In this document: positions 19,547 to 31,270 of the stretch, one piece after another
How positions within the stretch are numbered: the stretch's first letter is position 1
How the letters are laid out: each line of letters starts with the position of its first letter
NCBI RefSeq assembly: GCF_000485595.1
Contig: NW_014578065.1
Location: forward strand, 50,515-81,864
From: Priapulus caudatus
Lineage: Eukaryota > Priapulida > Priapulimorpha > Priapulimorphida > Priapulidae
DNA: 31,350 nucleotides
Reading direction: 5' to 3'
Position numbers and translations under genes: made by a program
The notes under the pieces: model-generated
The model's input: the letters and a program-made list of their open reading frames with translations, nothing else
Told to the model about the DNA's origin: nothing
Databases searched by the model: none

Positions 19547-21410
19547 TTTAAGAATTTTCGACGACCGTAGTGCTGCTACCTGGCAGGCTCCCCACTTCTG
19601 CAGATTTAAAGAGGTAGTATGGGATTATGCTTTGGTACAAAATCTTACAGACGTTAGATCTTCTTCGCCCTTCAAAATCAATTAGACTTATAGTCTAAAC
19701 GCTTTCACACTCACCCTTGTATAGAATTCATACATGGCGTAGCAGGGTGAAGAGATGTAGTAGAATGATATTTTTTTTAGGCTATCTAACAGCTCTGTTT
19801 ACCTACAATGGATAGCACTAGGTGCACCCATGTTGATTCATGGCAAATGCAACCAGATTGTTACAAGGTGTCAAGTGGCACCTAGCCCCTTGAGTACACA
19901 TCCATACAAAAGCATTAAAATGCTGCCATCAAACTTACTGGTCTGTTTACATGTTGCAGGTTTAAATCATGCATTTTACTCATAGCCACTCATATAGCTA
20001 CTAGTACTACGCATTATTAATCATCCTAATGTGCCCAGCATCATATAATCAGGAATGTAGAATTGCTGTGGCAGCTATGTGACCTGTATGTATCTTGCAT
20101 TTTTAATAATCAATCAATGAATAATTAATTATGCAGTTAAATTAGGACGCTTGTCTTAGATAGTTTAAATATAGAATAATGAGTCAAGCATAGAACATTT
20201 CGGTCACTTTTGTGATCCACTTCACTTCAGGGAAACCATATTGCGATTCACCATTACCATATATCCATTTTAACAAGATAAATTCTTTTATAAGATATTA
20301 TACCATGTAGTATCATGTGCAGTAGTTTCTTTGCTGAATAATCATACAGGTATTGGCAAACAGAAATATTGTGAAAGGAATTTATTTTATTGCAGTTGTT
20401 TTTATAACATCTAATTACGAATTTAAATGCTTATAAGATATATGAGAATAGTCGCGAGATTGGACTGAAGTACGTGTAATCACAATTTTTACCAGAATAA
20501 CTTTGGTCTAGTTAAGCAAAATGTAGTACTACCAGTCAGAATATAGCGTATTCTAGTAGCTACAAAGAATACAAGTTGTCGAGTGACAAGAAGCAGGTAA
20601 TGCCATTGCTCTCAATTTTATTTCTAATCCTGTGAACAGAGAGTCACTCCAATAAGATCAGTGAACTATTCAACAGTTCATATACTTTTTGCTCTATCGA
20701 ACCCATGTTTGTGTGATGACCGAAATATGGGCATCTCCTGTACAGATGCTGCACGTTGGGCCCAACATAAAGCCAAGGGCATTGATGATGCTGCAGGTGC
20801 ACAGTTAATTATTTATCACTAGTAATAGCTGTAATCACTGTCAGAGATAAACACTGAAAATTTACATGTAATTAAAACTATGTTACAATAAATTATTTCT
20901 GTTGTTTAATTCGATAGTATATCTAACTGAATTTGAAAATTTATGAGAACAGGTTATCAAATAAAGCATTTGACATTAATCCACATTTTACAGATGGGTT
21001 CCTAGATATTCATGACATGAGAATTAACTGGAGGTAAATACTCTGACAGTTGCCTAGCTGATGTCCATTGTAACATGCACAAAACTAGGAAATATAATTA
21101 TATAGCACTAGATACAATAATGTAACACAACACGACACAACACGCGTCGCACGTCGCACCCTATTCTGTTGGGGCACTGGTACAGTATTATACTTATAGT
21201 TTATACTATGCCCCCATGCATTGCCACTTGGGCTGACAGTCTCAATTCTAAAATGATAATAAATAAACACGAATTGTGTATCAGTCTCGGTATTTATGTA
21301 CTCTCTGTATCACACGATAACTCCACGTAAACGTCGTTCAAATAATCTCCTACAACACACAATCTTACCGCATACACACAACCAGTTTATCAAACTATCT
21401 TTTTGTTAGT
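19547..21410. other. No gene seen
   Basis: AT-rich intergenic sequence without recognised exons. A small two-frame open stretch at 20727-20800 ends at GCAG|GTGCAC but has no recognisable similarity. Confidence 0.5.
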
Positions 21411-21412
21411 TT

Positions 21413-21505
21413 GTGCAGTGGCAGTGCCAGTGTCAGTGAATTTCAGTGCCAGTGGCAGTGGCAATGGAACCAGAAATGCAAAATCCTGAGTGCAGTGCCA
21501 GTTAG
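21413..21505. repeat. Degenerate CAGTGC/CAGTGG array
   Basis: Repeated GTGCCAGTG-like units. A related short run (GTGCAGTGCCAGCTAGTG) recurs at 24911-24928. Confidence 0.65.
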
Positions 21506-21749
21506 TGAGTACGCATAACACGCGTTCTAAACTATATTTCATTAAAGACACATACCTGTATCGAGACAATCTGCGCAAGAGTTGTTACCGCTCCCGGGCT
21601 TTGCAAGAAGAGCTACCAACTTCGACCTGTTCTTCTCTAAGCTACTCATGTTGTTGTTCTACAGGCTCGATCACATCAGAGTGCTTGAAACACTTGTTGC
21701 TCATTGGTGACTTGGACGGGACGGACAGAGCGCTGCGTTCGCAGACTGG

Positions 21750-21845
21750 TAGACTGGTACTCGCTCCCACCTCGATTACTCGATGGGGGCATCCATAGCA
21801 CCCATCGAGTAACTAAGCCGAGAGGTGGTAGCGAGTACCAGTCTA
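21750..21845. mobile_element. TAGACTGG hairpin element, copy 1
   Basis: The ends are TAGACTGGTACTCGC and its inverse at the right, with inner arms CTCGATTACTCGATGGG / CCCATCGAGTAAC. The first 34 bases match copy 4 at 29519 with one difference. Possible target duplication GCAGACTG on both sides (21741-21748 and 21846-21853). Confidence 0.8.
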
Positions 21846-21869
21846 GCAGACTGATAGCGAACATGGCGT

Positions 21870-21965
21870 TAGACTGGTACCCGTCCCTTCTCACAAGCTC
21901 GATATAGGGAGCTTGTATATCGATATCCTATATCTAGCTTGTGAGAAGGGACGGGTATCAGTCTA
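21870..21965. mobile_element. TAGACTGG hairpin element, copy 2
   Basis: The 30-bp arms start TAGACTGGTACCCGTCCCTT and pair with one mismatch; the centre can fold further. It lies 24 bp from copy 1, and the inner arm sequence is unrelated to copy 1. Confidence 0.8.
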
Positions 21966-22167
21966 GCTTGGCGTGACCCCGAGCATCTGCCAAGCATACA
22001 AGTCATACAGTCATGAGGACCAAGCCGAGGCCTGCATCAAGAGCCCATGATATATATATCAAATATATAACATAAATTATATATAATATCAAGAGCCCAT
22101 ATATATAATAATTAAGTACTATACGACTCCGAAAGAACATAAAATAAACATAGGCCTACTATGTATT

Positions 22168-22437
<270 letters not shown>

Positions 22438-22506
22438 AGCTGCGTTTCACACGTTACACGGCCTAGCTTCCGAACTTAGCACCAACTAAGTACGGTACCT
22501 ATAAAA

Positions 22507-22780
22507 TGCGTTCACACGAGATACACGAGATTCGAGGCTTAGCTAGCTAGGTATAATATAGACTGGTACCCGGTCGACAGTTCCACACGCTACCCTAACG
22601 TCGTGCAGCGAACGGGTAGCAGTCCAAGTTCACACGACACGCGGCCAGCGTGGTGCCAAATATATGCAGCTTAGTTGGCGCGGAATATGATTCCGCGCTA
22701 AGCAAGCCGGAGCAATCGCGGCTAAGCAAGCCGCGTATATTTTAGCGTGTGAACGCAACTAAACTCCTCGTGTGAACGCA
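22507..22780. mobile_element. TGCGTTCACACGAG inverted-repeat element
   Basis: The 14-bp ends TGCGTTCACACGAG (22507-22520) and CTCGTGTGAACGCA (22767-22780) are perfect inverted repeats. Related internal motifs (TTCACACGACACG at 22629 and GCGTGTGAACGC at 22745) suggest a compound or nested element. It contains TAGACTGG copy 3. Confidence 0.7.
22559..22634. mobile_element. TAGACTGG hairpin element, diverged copy 3
   Basis: The left end is TAGACTGGTACCCGG and the right end CGGGTAGCAGTCCA, with a short unrelated centre. It is nested in the TTCACACGAG element. Confidence 0.55.
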
Positions 22781-22810
22781 GCAATTATATATATATATAT
22801 ATATAATAGA

Positions 22811-22844
22811 AGTTAATAAAGACAAATATTTGTCTTTATTAACT
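22811..22844. repeat. Perfect 34-bp palindrome
   Basis: AGTTAATAAAGACAAAT is followed directly by its own reverse complement with no loop, then by CCTGATAAT. Confidence 0.85.
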
Positions 22845-23463
22845 CCTGATAATATTTATGGTGCCCTCACTCTACGTCTTTATGGAAAAATGTCTTTATA
22901 TACTGCACAATTTGAGATTGAATATCATATACAGTAGTATTAGGACGACCAGTTTCATGCTAAGTTTCATGCTAAGTTTATATTGCATATCATACTGCCA
23001 ACTCGGCGTATGTTCACGTACTCAAAACAATATTTAAATAAGTCTACTGTTACATATTGAGGATATATGTTAAACCAGTAAGTATATGAAATAATTAAAA
23101 ACATTAGATGCATTGTAAGTTTAGCTATACAAAAATATTAGAATTTAAAGAGGACCACGATAATGGATGTAGAATTCAGGAGTAAACACACATAGGCAGT
23201 TGAGATATATTCGTAAAAAGAATATTAATATACAAGTTCCTATAGGTACATAATCAATAAAAAAGAGGGTTCTAATGACATGCCAAACGCAAAGGTGGGT
23301 CCAGGACTATTCATGATAAACTGAACTATAATAGCAAGGGTAAATAAAATCAGGTTTAGGCAATTTTACTATAAAGAGTACGAGCACAACTATACGATTG
23401 TGTGGTTTTTATCATTTGTGTTACGTAATGCTGAATCGAGAGTTTTACGAAGGTAGGTAAGTA
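22845..23463. other. No gene seen
   Basis: AT-rich sequence without exons or repeats that I recognise. Confidence 0.5.
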
Positions 23464-23510
23464 TATATATAATATACGCGCACGTGCGCGCGCGCGCGTG
23501 TGTGTGTGTG
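23464..23510. repeat. Mixed AT/CG/GT dinucleotide tract
   Basis: TATATATA, then CGCGCGCG, then GTGTGTGT in succession, an alternating purine-pyrimidine run. Confidence 0.9.
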
Positions 23511-23518
23511 CCCAGCTA

Positions 23519-23696
23519 ACACAAAAACGTTATTATAACGTTTTTATAACGTACGTTATGCAAAAGTTGTTATAACGTTTTTTGTAACGTTTATATAACG
23601 TAAATGTATGGAGTCCTGGCAACGTTGAAATAACGTATTCACAATAACGTGATTATAACGTGGGTTTTCTACTGAAACGTAATTTGCGCAACGTAT
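23519..23696. repeat. Cluster of ATAACGT motifs
   Basis: About thirteen ACGT cores, mostly in TAACGT or AACGTT context and in both orientations, within 180 bp. The spacing is irregular, so it is not a simple tandem array. Much of it can fold on itself, as in some foldback elements. Confidence 0.75.
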
Positions 23697-23769
23697 GTGC
23701 GCGTGCGTGCGTGCATATATATACTGTATATATATATATATATATATATCAATGGAAAACAAACATACT

Positions 23770-24335
23770 AACAAAATCAGTGTTTACGCGAGCTGAGCAT
23801 ATATACACGTAGTGGAATTAATTTTACGACATATAGAAACTGCTGCACATATACAGTATGCAATCAAGCCACAGTTCCGAAAAGTAAAATACGTTTAATC
23901 CAGTTTAAAAATATAACTTACAATAAAAACGACATGATTTACAACTATATATATATATATAATATATATTAGTATATTTCTCAATATTAACATCAAAACA
24001 TCAAAGTTGTTAAAATTTATAATGAAATATTCGGCTATCCTAATGCTGCAGCATATTTGCACCACATAACTACAATATAGTGTTAGTTTCTGAATACAAA
24101 CATTTCAGAATAAACATTATTATTATATAATACTATACACATATACACATGAAATCACGAACCTTCCTATACAATATTTTGCAGAAATGAATAAAAGCAT
24201 AATTACAATACAAGAGGCTAATAATACCTATACATACTAGGAGGTGAGCTATAATAAGGTATTATTAGCTCTCGTTACTTACATAGTGATAATTCCTGAA
24301 TAATCATTCTACTTCTAGGTAAACATCATTATATT
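23770..24335. other. No gene seen; small imperfect inverted repeat near 24209-24274
   Basis: GAGGCTAATAATACC and GGTATTATTAGCTCTC form an imperfect stem with a loop of about 30 nt. The rest is AT-rich. Confidence 0.5.
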
Positions 24336-24340
24336 ACATA

Positions 24341-24430
24341 GATAGATAGATAGATATAGAGATAGATAGATAGATAGCATAGATAGATAAGTACGATAGA
24401 CATAGATAGATAGATAGATAGACAGATAGA
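24341..24430. repeat. GATA tetranucleotide repeat
   Basis: (GATA)n with a few interruptions. Open frames through it are artefacts. Confidence 0.93.
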
Positions 24431-24967
24431 GCTTTAACACAAAACCATCTATTGTATAAATTTCTCTTCTGTGTGTGTATATATATCATACACATCTTGG
24501 GCTTTTTGATTTTATATCTCTCCTGCATTATGCCCTGCTCTAACTCTTTTTCTATGTGTATCTCTCTGAGGGGGGAACGGGTATTTTCGGAACGCGGGAT
24601 TGGCCGGGAACTGGAACCAAAGAGACGTAGAGTTGAACAAGATAAACCACTCATCGAAATCACGTGCAATGACTGTGTAGTACGGCAATGGAGCGCCACG
24701 TCCGCCATTTTAGGAAGCAAAACCCGCTCCGCGTCTGTTTGATACATAGAAATAATATGGTAACCATGGTTAACTAGTAATATGTATATTATAATATACT
24801 GTAATAGATAATATTTTTATGCCATAGCTGTATCAAATCTCTCATTCAAGTCTTACAAAAATCTAAACAATGATTCATAATCGGATGTTACTATGTAGGT
24901 ATGTACACAGTGCAGTGCCAGCTAGTGTGTAGGGAAGTGACTATACCACGGCGGAGTTTAGAAGGGA

Positions 24968-26335
24968 GAAGGTGTGGAGGAGGGGGAGAAGCTGGTGGAT
25001 GAAGTAAGGAGGGGAGAAGCTGGTGGGCACGAAGGAAGAGAAAGGCAGAAGAGGGAGGAAAGGACTGGTGGGGAGAGGGGAGAGGGTGGAGACAGGGGGA
25101 GAAGGGAGCTGGTGGAAGAGGAGGTGGAGAAGGAGAAGGGGATGAGGGGGCGGGAAGGGAGCTGGTGGAGGAGGAGGGGGAGAAGGGGAGAAGGGGACTA
25201 ACGGAAGGGAGAGAGGGAGCTGGTGGAGGAGAAGGGAGGAAGGGAGAATGGGCTAAGGAGGGGAGAATGGGGAGCTTGTGGAGGAGGAGGGGGAGACAGG
25301 AGAAGGCTTGTTGGAGAGGGGAGAAGCTGGTGAGAGAAGGAGGAGGGGAAGAAGAGAAAGGTGGTGGAGTAAGGAAGACCTGGAGAACTGGTGGGATAGG
25401 AGAGGGGAGAAGCTGGTTGGACGGGAGGGAAGGATGAACCAGGGAGCTGGTTGAGAGGAGGATGGGAGAAGGGAGAAGGTTGTGAGGAGGGGAGAAAGCC
25501 TGGTGAGAAGGAGGAAGGGGAGAAGAGAGACAGGTGGTGAGGGAGGATGGGAGAAGCTGGTGGACGCGGGAGGGGGAGAAGCTGGTGCAGAAAGGAGGAC
25601 AGGGAGAACTGGTGGAGGAAGGAGGAAGTTTAAGAAAGGGAATAAGGTGGCTGGAGGAGGGGGAAGCTGGTGGAGAAGAGGGAGAGGAAGCTGGTGGACG
25701 AAGGAGGAAGAGGAGAGGAGGGGGAGGAGGGAGCTGTGGAGGAGGAGGGTCAGAAGGGAGAAGGGAGCTGGTGGAGGAGGAGGGGGAGCAAGGGAGAAGG
25801 GGATATAGGAAGGGCGAAGGGAGCGGTGGTAGGGAGGAGGGGGACGAAGGAGAAGGGGATACCAGGACAGGGAGAAGGTGGAGCTGTGTGGAGGAGGGGA
25901 GGAACCGGGAGAGGGGATAGCAGGGGAGAGCGATAAGGGAAGCTGTGGAGGAGTGAGGGGAGAGGGAAAAAGTCTGCTGGAGGAGGGGAGAAGCTTGGTG
26001 GAGAAGTTGGAGGAAGGGGAGGAAGAGAGAAGGCTGGTGAGAAGCGAAATGGGAGAAGCTTGGTGAGAAGGAGGTGGGGGAGAGCTGGTGGAGGCAGGAA
26101 GGGGAGAAGGGAGAATGGACAAATAAAGGTAGGGGAAAAGGAGCTGTTGGAGGAGGAGGGAGAAAGCGAGAAGGTTGTGGAGGGGAGAAGCTGGTGACTA
26201 AGGAGGAAGGGGAGAAGAGAAGAAAGGTTGGAGAAGGAAAGATGGTAGAAGCTGTGGAGAAGGAGGTGGGGGAGAAGCTTGTGGAGGAGGAAGGGGGAAG
26301 AAGCTGGTGGACGAAGGAGGAGGGGGCGAAGCTGG
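24968..26335. repeat. Purine-rich minisatellite (GGAGAAGCTGGTGGAGGAGG type)
   Basis: About 1.37 kb of degenerate units built around GGAGAAGCTGGTG, GGAGGAGG and GGGGAGAA. It continues as its reverse complement after 26355. Long frames on both strands (Trp-Trp-Arg or Pro-Ser rich) come from the repeat. Confidence 0.95.
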
Positions 26336-26355
26336 TCTGTTAGCTTCCGTCACTT

Positions 26356-27187
26356 TCTCTGCACCAGCTTCTCCCCTTCCTCCTTCTCCCACCAGCTCCC
26401 TTCTCCCGCCTCACCTTCTCCCCTTCCGCTCCTTCTCCACCAGCTTCTCCCCCTCCTCCTTCTCCAACGCAGCTTTGCTCCCCCTCCTCCTTCTCCAACA
26501 CCTTCTCCTCTTCTCCGCCTCCTTCTTCTGCCACCAGCCTTCTTCCTCTTCTCACACTCACCCTCTCCTTCTCTCGCCCTCTTCCTTCTCCACTCGCCTT
26601 CTCTCCTTCCTTCTCCTACCATCCTCTCTTCTGCCCCCTCCTTCTTCTCCATCCAGCCTTCCTCCCGTCCGTCCTCCCTTGCTCCAACACCGTTCTGCCC
26701 TTCTCGCGCCTCCTCCTTCTCCCCCTTCTCCGTCCTCCTCTTCTCCCACCAGCTTCGTGCCCCCTCCTCCTTCTCCAACACCTTCTCCCTTCCTCTAGCC
26801 CCTCCTTCTGCGTCACCAGCCTTCTCTGCCTTCCTTCTTCCACCACCGTCCTCTTCTCTCCCCCCTCCTCGCTTCTCTCACCAGCTTCTCCTTCCTTCTC
26901 CACCACCGCTCTCTCTCTCCCCCTCCTTTCTTCCCAGCCAGCTCTCTCCTCCTCTCCTTCTCCAACACGCTCTCCCTTCTCCTCCTCACTCCCTTCTCCA
27001 CCAGCTTCTCCCTTCTCCTTGCTCCCACACACTTTCCTGTCTTGCCTTCTTCTCCCCCTTCCTGCCTTTCCACCAGCCTTCTGTCCTTCCTCCTTCTCCC
27101 CCACCTCCTCCCCCTTCCCTCTCTGCCACGCAGGCTTCTCCCCTCCTCTCCTCTCCTACCAGCTCTCCTCTTCTCCCCGTTCCTTCA
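26356..27187. repeat. Pyrimidine-rich minisatellite, inverted copy
   Basis: About 0.83 kb of CACCAGCTTCTCC, CCTCCTTCTCC and related units, the exact complement of the preceding array. The switch lies in about 20 bp of non-repeat sequence at 26336-26355. Confidence 0.95.
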
Positions 27188-27189
27188 TT

Positions 27190-28960
27190 CCTAGCTCATA
27201 TTGAGTTCGGCCATACGGCCTCCGGGTAGCGTAATAGCCCATACTTGAATTCTTATTCCAGCACGGCCGCCGTGCGTGATACTTGTATAGTCTCGCGCCA
27301 CGGGTGTAAGTGTCATGACATGTCAGTGTACACGTGCACAGGCACCTCTCATTTGACCGGTCCTCAAACAAATAATGGTAATTCAAACACTCAAGATGTA
27401 GTCTACTTATCCAAAGTATTCTCCCCAATGTTTTCTCCTAGCTTCTATTCGCACATATTTATTTCGTCGAATAACTCCTGCTGTATAACGCCCGCTGGAC
27501 ATCCGCCGTTAAATGCTCATCTGCACACTACAAGGTTAGTGAAGTAACACCCTGCACGTACCGCCTGTTGCACAACACAACACTGCCACTGGTACTCTCC
27601 ACCATGAATAAGCGCCAACAGGACTTCCGCACCAACCTCTTCTCCACCCGATGGATTTCGACAAAAAACGAATTGTTTTCTTCACCTTTACGCGTACTCT
27701 TGGGAACCTGAAGAAAGACAGTTCCGGTCTTACATTCTGACGATTCGAGGCAATTAGCAGCAGGAACATAAGCTGAGCTGACAAGCACAGCAGCAGACAG
27801 TTTCAGTCAGTAGCAGATACAGCAACATCGGGATACTTCGTGTGAACTTGCTTCCGCAAAATGGCGGGTTGTCGGCGACGCCATGACCTGACTAGCTATG
27901 ATTGGAGAGTGGTCCTATCTTGTGTGCTACGGCACTCACAGAATCTTGGCTGGAACTGCTGGGAACAGCTGGGAAGAGCCTGGGAACAGCTGGGAACTGA
28001 AATATCAGATTCAATTTTTCGTGATTCGCGGAACAGAAGTTCATCGGGGACGTGGGACAAGCCCTCTAGCAATGATCGTCTGAGAGTCGTGGAAAATTAG
28101 TGTCAATCTCGTCGGGTTTCCATTCCTCCGGCTAGCTATCTTTTTTATTTTTTTTTTATTAATTTTATGCCTTTACTCGGCAGAATAATAATAGTTATGT
28201 AAACTATGTAGTGATTGCTAGTAGGCCTAGTATGGTTTGAACACCTAAACTACTTGATTTTCCTGAAACATGTCTACATCATTTCACTGGGAACTGGGAA
28301 TTGGGGATTCCCTCTCTTTTACTGGGAGCTGGATATTCGGGGGTGCTTTTTGCTGGGAAAGTGGGAAATTCGTACCCCCCCCCCCCCGCTTCCCCCTTCC
28401 ATCTATCTGTGTGCGTGTGTTCTCTCTCGCCACCTCTCGCACATCTCCTCATCCACTGTCTTTTCGGTGATGGAATGGCTTGGTTCCTCTCTATGTGAAT
28501 GCAACTGCTAATCTCTTTTCACAGACATCAAAACCGTGCCAAATGTACGTACTGCGTGTATATCATACATAACATGTATCTCTCTATATATATAGTCTAT
28601 ATCGATATAAATGTAATCTATCGATCTGTTTTAATCACCCCATTCACGAAAGATTTCTGTCATAAATATTCTGGCGACTGTGAAATATAGAACTACAAGA
28701 CAGTTTAGTACAGTATAATAGGCAGTACTATGGTTTATTTAAATTTACCTTCAATCCTGCTTGTCACTAAGTTTGTAACACTATGCATACCTCGGCACTC
28801 GGCAGACTGTCTTCTATGTTCAGCAGTCAGCTCTCTGCAGCTTGAGTCATGATGAGTTCAAGCCAAGTTTCCCATGCGGTCAGGCTAACTCAGTTCTCCT
28901 GGTTGCCAAAAAAGACGCCGACGCCAGCTCACGTAAATGAAATTATGATACATATATGCA
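27190..28960. other. No gene seen; scattered CTGGGAA repeats
   Basis: GC-balanced unique sequence. CTGGGAA(C) units cluster at 27950-27999 and again at 28287-28369, and a run of C lies at 28376-28388. An ATGGCGG at 27861 in AAAATGGCGG context opens a 79-codon frame without similarity. Confidence 0.45.
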
Positions 28961-28989
28961 TGTAGGTCGGCGCACTCGAATCTGGCTGT

Positions 28990-29280
28990 AGTGACTGTCC
29001 CTCACATACAACCGCACTGCACACACACACACACAGCCACGATCCTACACACACACACACTTGTCGCTGCACATCACCACACGACACACACACAACACAC
29101 ACACACACACTTACACACACTATCTCACAGCATACACACACAACCACACACACACACCGCACCACACCACACCTACACACCACAGGTCGCGTAGGTCGCC
29201 ACAGCCCACAGCCGACACACACACACACGGGGGCACATCCACAACACCCACACACCAACGTGTCACACACGTCACACAGC
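28990..29280. repeat. CA microsatellite with degenerate units
   Basis: (CA)n with CCACA and ACACACTT interruptions. Thr-His and Cys-Val frames are artefacts. Confidence 0.93.
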
Positions 29281-29341
29281 CCGTCGATACTAGCTCTAGA
29301 ACTATAGCCCTCCGCTCAGCCGCAGCCTATTCACCTATAGA

Positions 29342-29433
29342 AATAGAATATTTCTATTTCTATTTCTTTTTCTTTTCTTTTTCTTTTTCTGTTCTATTTC
29401 TATTTTTATTATTTTTTTCTATTTCTATTTCTG
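29342..29433. repeat. TTTCTA/TTTTC pyrimidine tract
   Basis: Repeated TTTCTA and TTTTTC units. Confidence 0.9.
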
Positions 29434-29518
29434 TGGGTTCAACTAGTAGAACGCATCTAACACAAGGTGGCGCCAATATACCCCACGATCACACAAAAAA
29501 TAGCGAAGTGTCGCGGCG

Positions 29519-29595
29519 TAGACTGGTACTCGCTCCCACCTTGATTACTCGACTTGGGTAAGCGTAAGTCGAGTAGTGAGCGAGCTACCAGTCTA
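29519..29595. mobile_element. TAGACTGG hairpin element, copy 4
   Basis: It begins TAGACTGGTACTCGCTCCCA and ends CTACCAGTCTA, with inner arms ACTCGACTT/AAGTCGAGT. TGTCGCG occurs on both sides, which may be a target duplication, although three extra bases lie at the left. Confidence 0.8.
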
Positions 29596-29764
29596 TGTCG
29601 CGCGATGACGCTGACCCGTAGTGATTGCGCGCAGGCAGTCAGGAAGTTTTTACTGCGCATAAGCGGAAAGCAGAGCGGAAAGTAACCACGGAGGAAAGGG
29701 GTCCGGAGCAAGTAGAAGTTTAGTTTCGCAATTTAGGTTTATAACGCCACACTAAAGATACAAA

Positions 29765-29774
29765 ATGCCAAGAG
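29765..29774 (+). CDS. Possible first coding exon, MPR then split codon
   Basis: ATGCCAAGAG|GTTAGT could be a very short first exon starting Met-Pro-Arg plus one base of the next codon. Ribosomal protein genes (P0, for example, begins MPRE in many animals) show this pattern, but no second exon is visible in the remaining 1.5 kb, which contains a transposon. This is a guess from ten bases. Confidence 0.15.
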
Positions 29775-30107
29775 GTTAGTGATGAGGCGTACTGAAAATC
29801 TTGTTCTTACAATTAAAGTTAAGCTCTGTAGTAGAATTGTATTTGTACTTTGAAAGCACAATTAGTAAATTGTCTTGACGTGATGCGGCCATGATGACGA
29901 GGCGCGCCGAGGGTTGACAGTCACACTGTGTCTTCCAATCACAGCCTACGCCGCACCAGTCTTTGATATTTTTAAATATGGGGACCCATTGGACCACCAA
30001 ATTGCCGATCTTAGGAACTAGGGCATGATTCTGCTATGTTAGAACAATTTCCTACGATAGAGTTTGCCACAAATAATACGAATATAAGTTATAACACACT
30101 GTTTAGC
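29775..30107. other. No gene seen
   Basis: Mixed-composition sequence between the TAGACTGG copy and the 764-bp transposon. No exon or repeat was recognised. Confidence 0.45.
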
Positions 30108-30116
30108 GCACTGTGC

Positions 30117-30880
30117 CACAGGCACTTGGACCGTTTCAATAATAAAATGATGGTTAATAAATACAACTTGTCAGTACTAGACCTACCACTACCAGTACCA
30201 GTACCAGTAATACTAATAGTCTTAATGTTTGATTTGACCTAATGACTTCACTTCAACACCGTCCAATACACCGCTGCAACACATAGCGCGCACGCCATTG
30301 TGCATGCACAAATACACAATGATATAAAGAAGGTAAGAAAGCGTCCGCACAGAAATTCCAGAACGCTCGAATCTTTTCACAACACTACAGCCGAAATTCT
30401 GCTCTCAGAATGCAATGCGCCGCCATTGCTCATGTTCTTATCCCATTTACGAAGCGGCTTCATGGGAAATTTGCGGCAAATTCGAGCAGGATTTCTCATA
30501 TAATTCTGGGTAAAGTATGTGGTACCAAGTTGCAAGACGTATATTTCGAACAAGTGACGATTCAGCTACACACAGATGCCAATGTCATGGCGGTTGGACG
30601 TGTATTTCGGCTGTAGTGTTGTGAAAAGATTCGAGCGTTTTGGAATTTCTGTGCGGACGCTTTCTTACCTTCTCTATATCACTGTGTATTTGTGCATGCA
30701 CAATGGCGTGCACGCTATGTGTTGCAGCGGTGTATTGGACGGTGTTGAAGTGAAGTTATTAGGTCAAATCAAACATTAAGACTATTACTGGTAGGTACGG
30801 CACTGGTACTGGTAGGTCTAGTACTGACAAGTTGTATTTATTAACCATCATTTTATTATTGAAACGGACCAAGTGCCTGT
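30117..30880. mobile_element. 764-bp inverted-repeat transposon with 9-bp target duplication
   Basis: Terminal inverted repeats of about 280 bp (30117-30397 and 30604-30880) start CACAGGCACTTGGACCGTTT. Identical GCACTGTGC flanks the element at 30108-30116 and 30881-30889. The central 206 bp has no transposase. The ends are shared with the 277-bp element at 13815, so both belong to one nonautonomous, probably Mutator-like, family. Confidence 0.9.
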
Positions 30881-30889
30881 GCACTGTGC

Positions 30890-31261
30890 TACGTGAGTAC
30901 GTCCTTCTGTTTCATTTTCGCATCTCCGTAATCAGAATAAGCTCCGCCTTCTTCGTTGATGGACATGAATGGGGCGTCACCGACGTGACCAGTTACTGTA
31001 CCTACTGTCTCTCGCCAGCCTGTTTACTTTTCGTAAATAATTAAATGCCCGGTCGATGCATTTCGCATAGAAGTGGAAAATTTTCGGCATTTTCACTCGC
31101 GGTCGGAAGTGAACGATTGCGTCATTCATTGAACAGGGCTCAATTTTAACGGTCGTCCGGTCGTCCGTGACGACTGGATTTTCTCTCGGGCAACTACAAA
31201 TTGCTTCCGTGGTTGTCCGGTGTCCAACCTCTATAAAAATTTTATATTCGTAATGCGCGCG
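30890..31261. other. No gene seen
   Basis: Unique sequence of balanced composition. A minus-strand frame at 30977-31309 has no recognisable similarity. Confidence 0.45.
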
Positions 31262-31270
31262 TTCATTTAA

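Noticed and set aside
20727-20800. Small exon-like open stretch ending GCAG|GTGCAC
   Set aside because: Two frames are open at once, no acceptor is clear, and no similarity is recognised.
25253-27229. Open frames of 289 and 316 codons across the minisatellite
   Set aside because: They are Pro/Ser/Leu or Trp/Arg/Glu repeats created by the purine-pyrimidine array; overlapping long frames exist on both strands.
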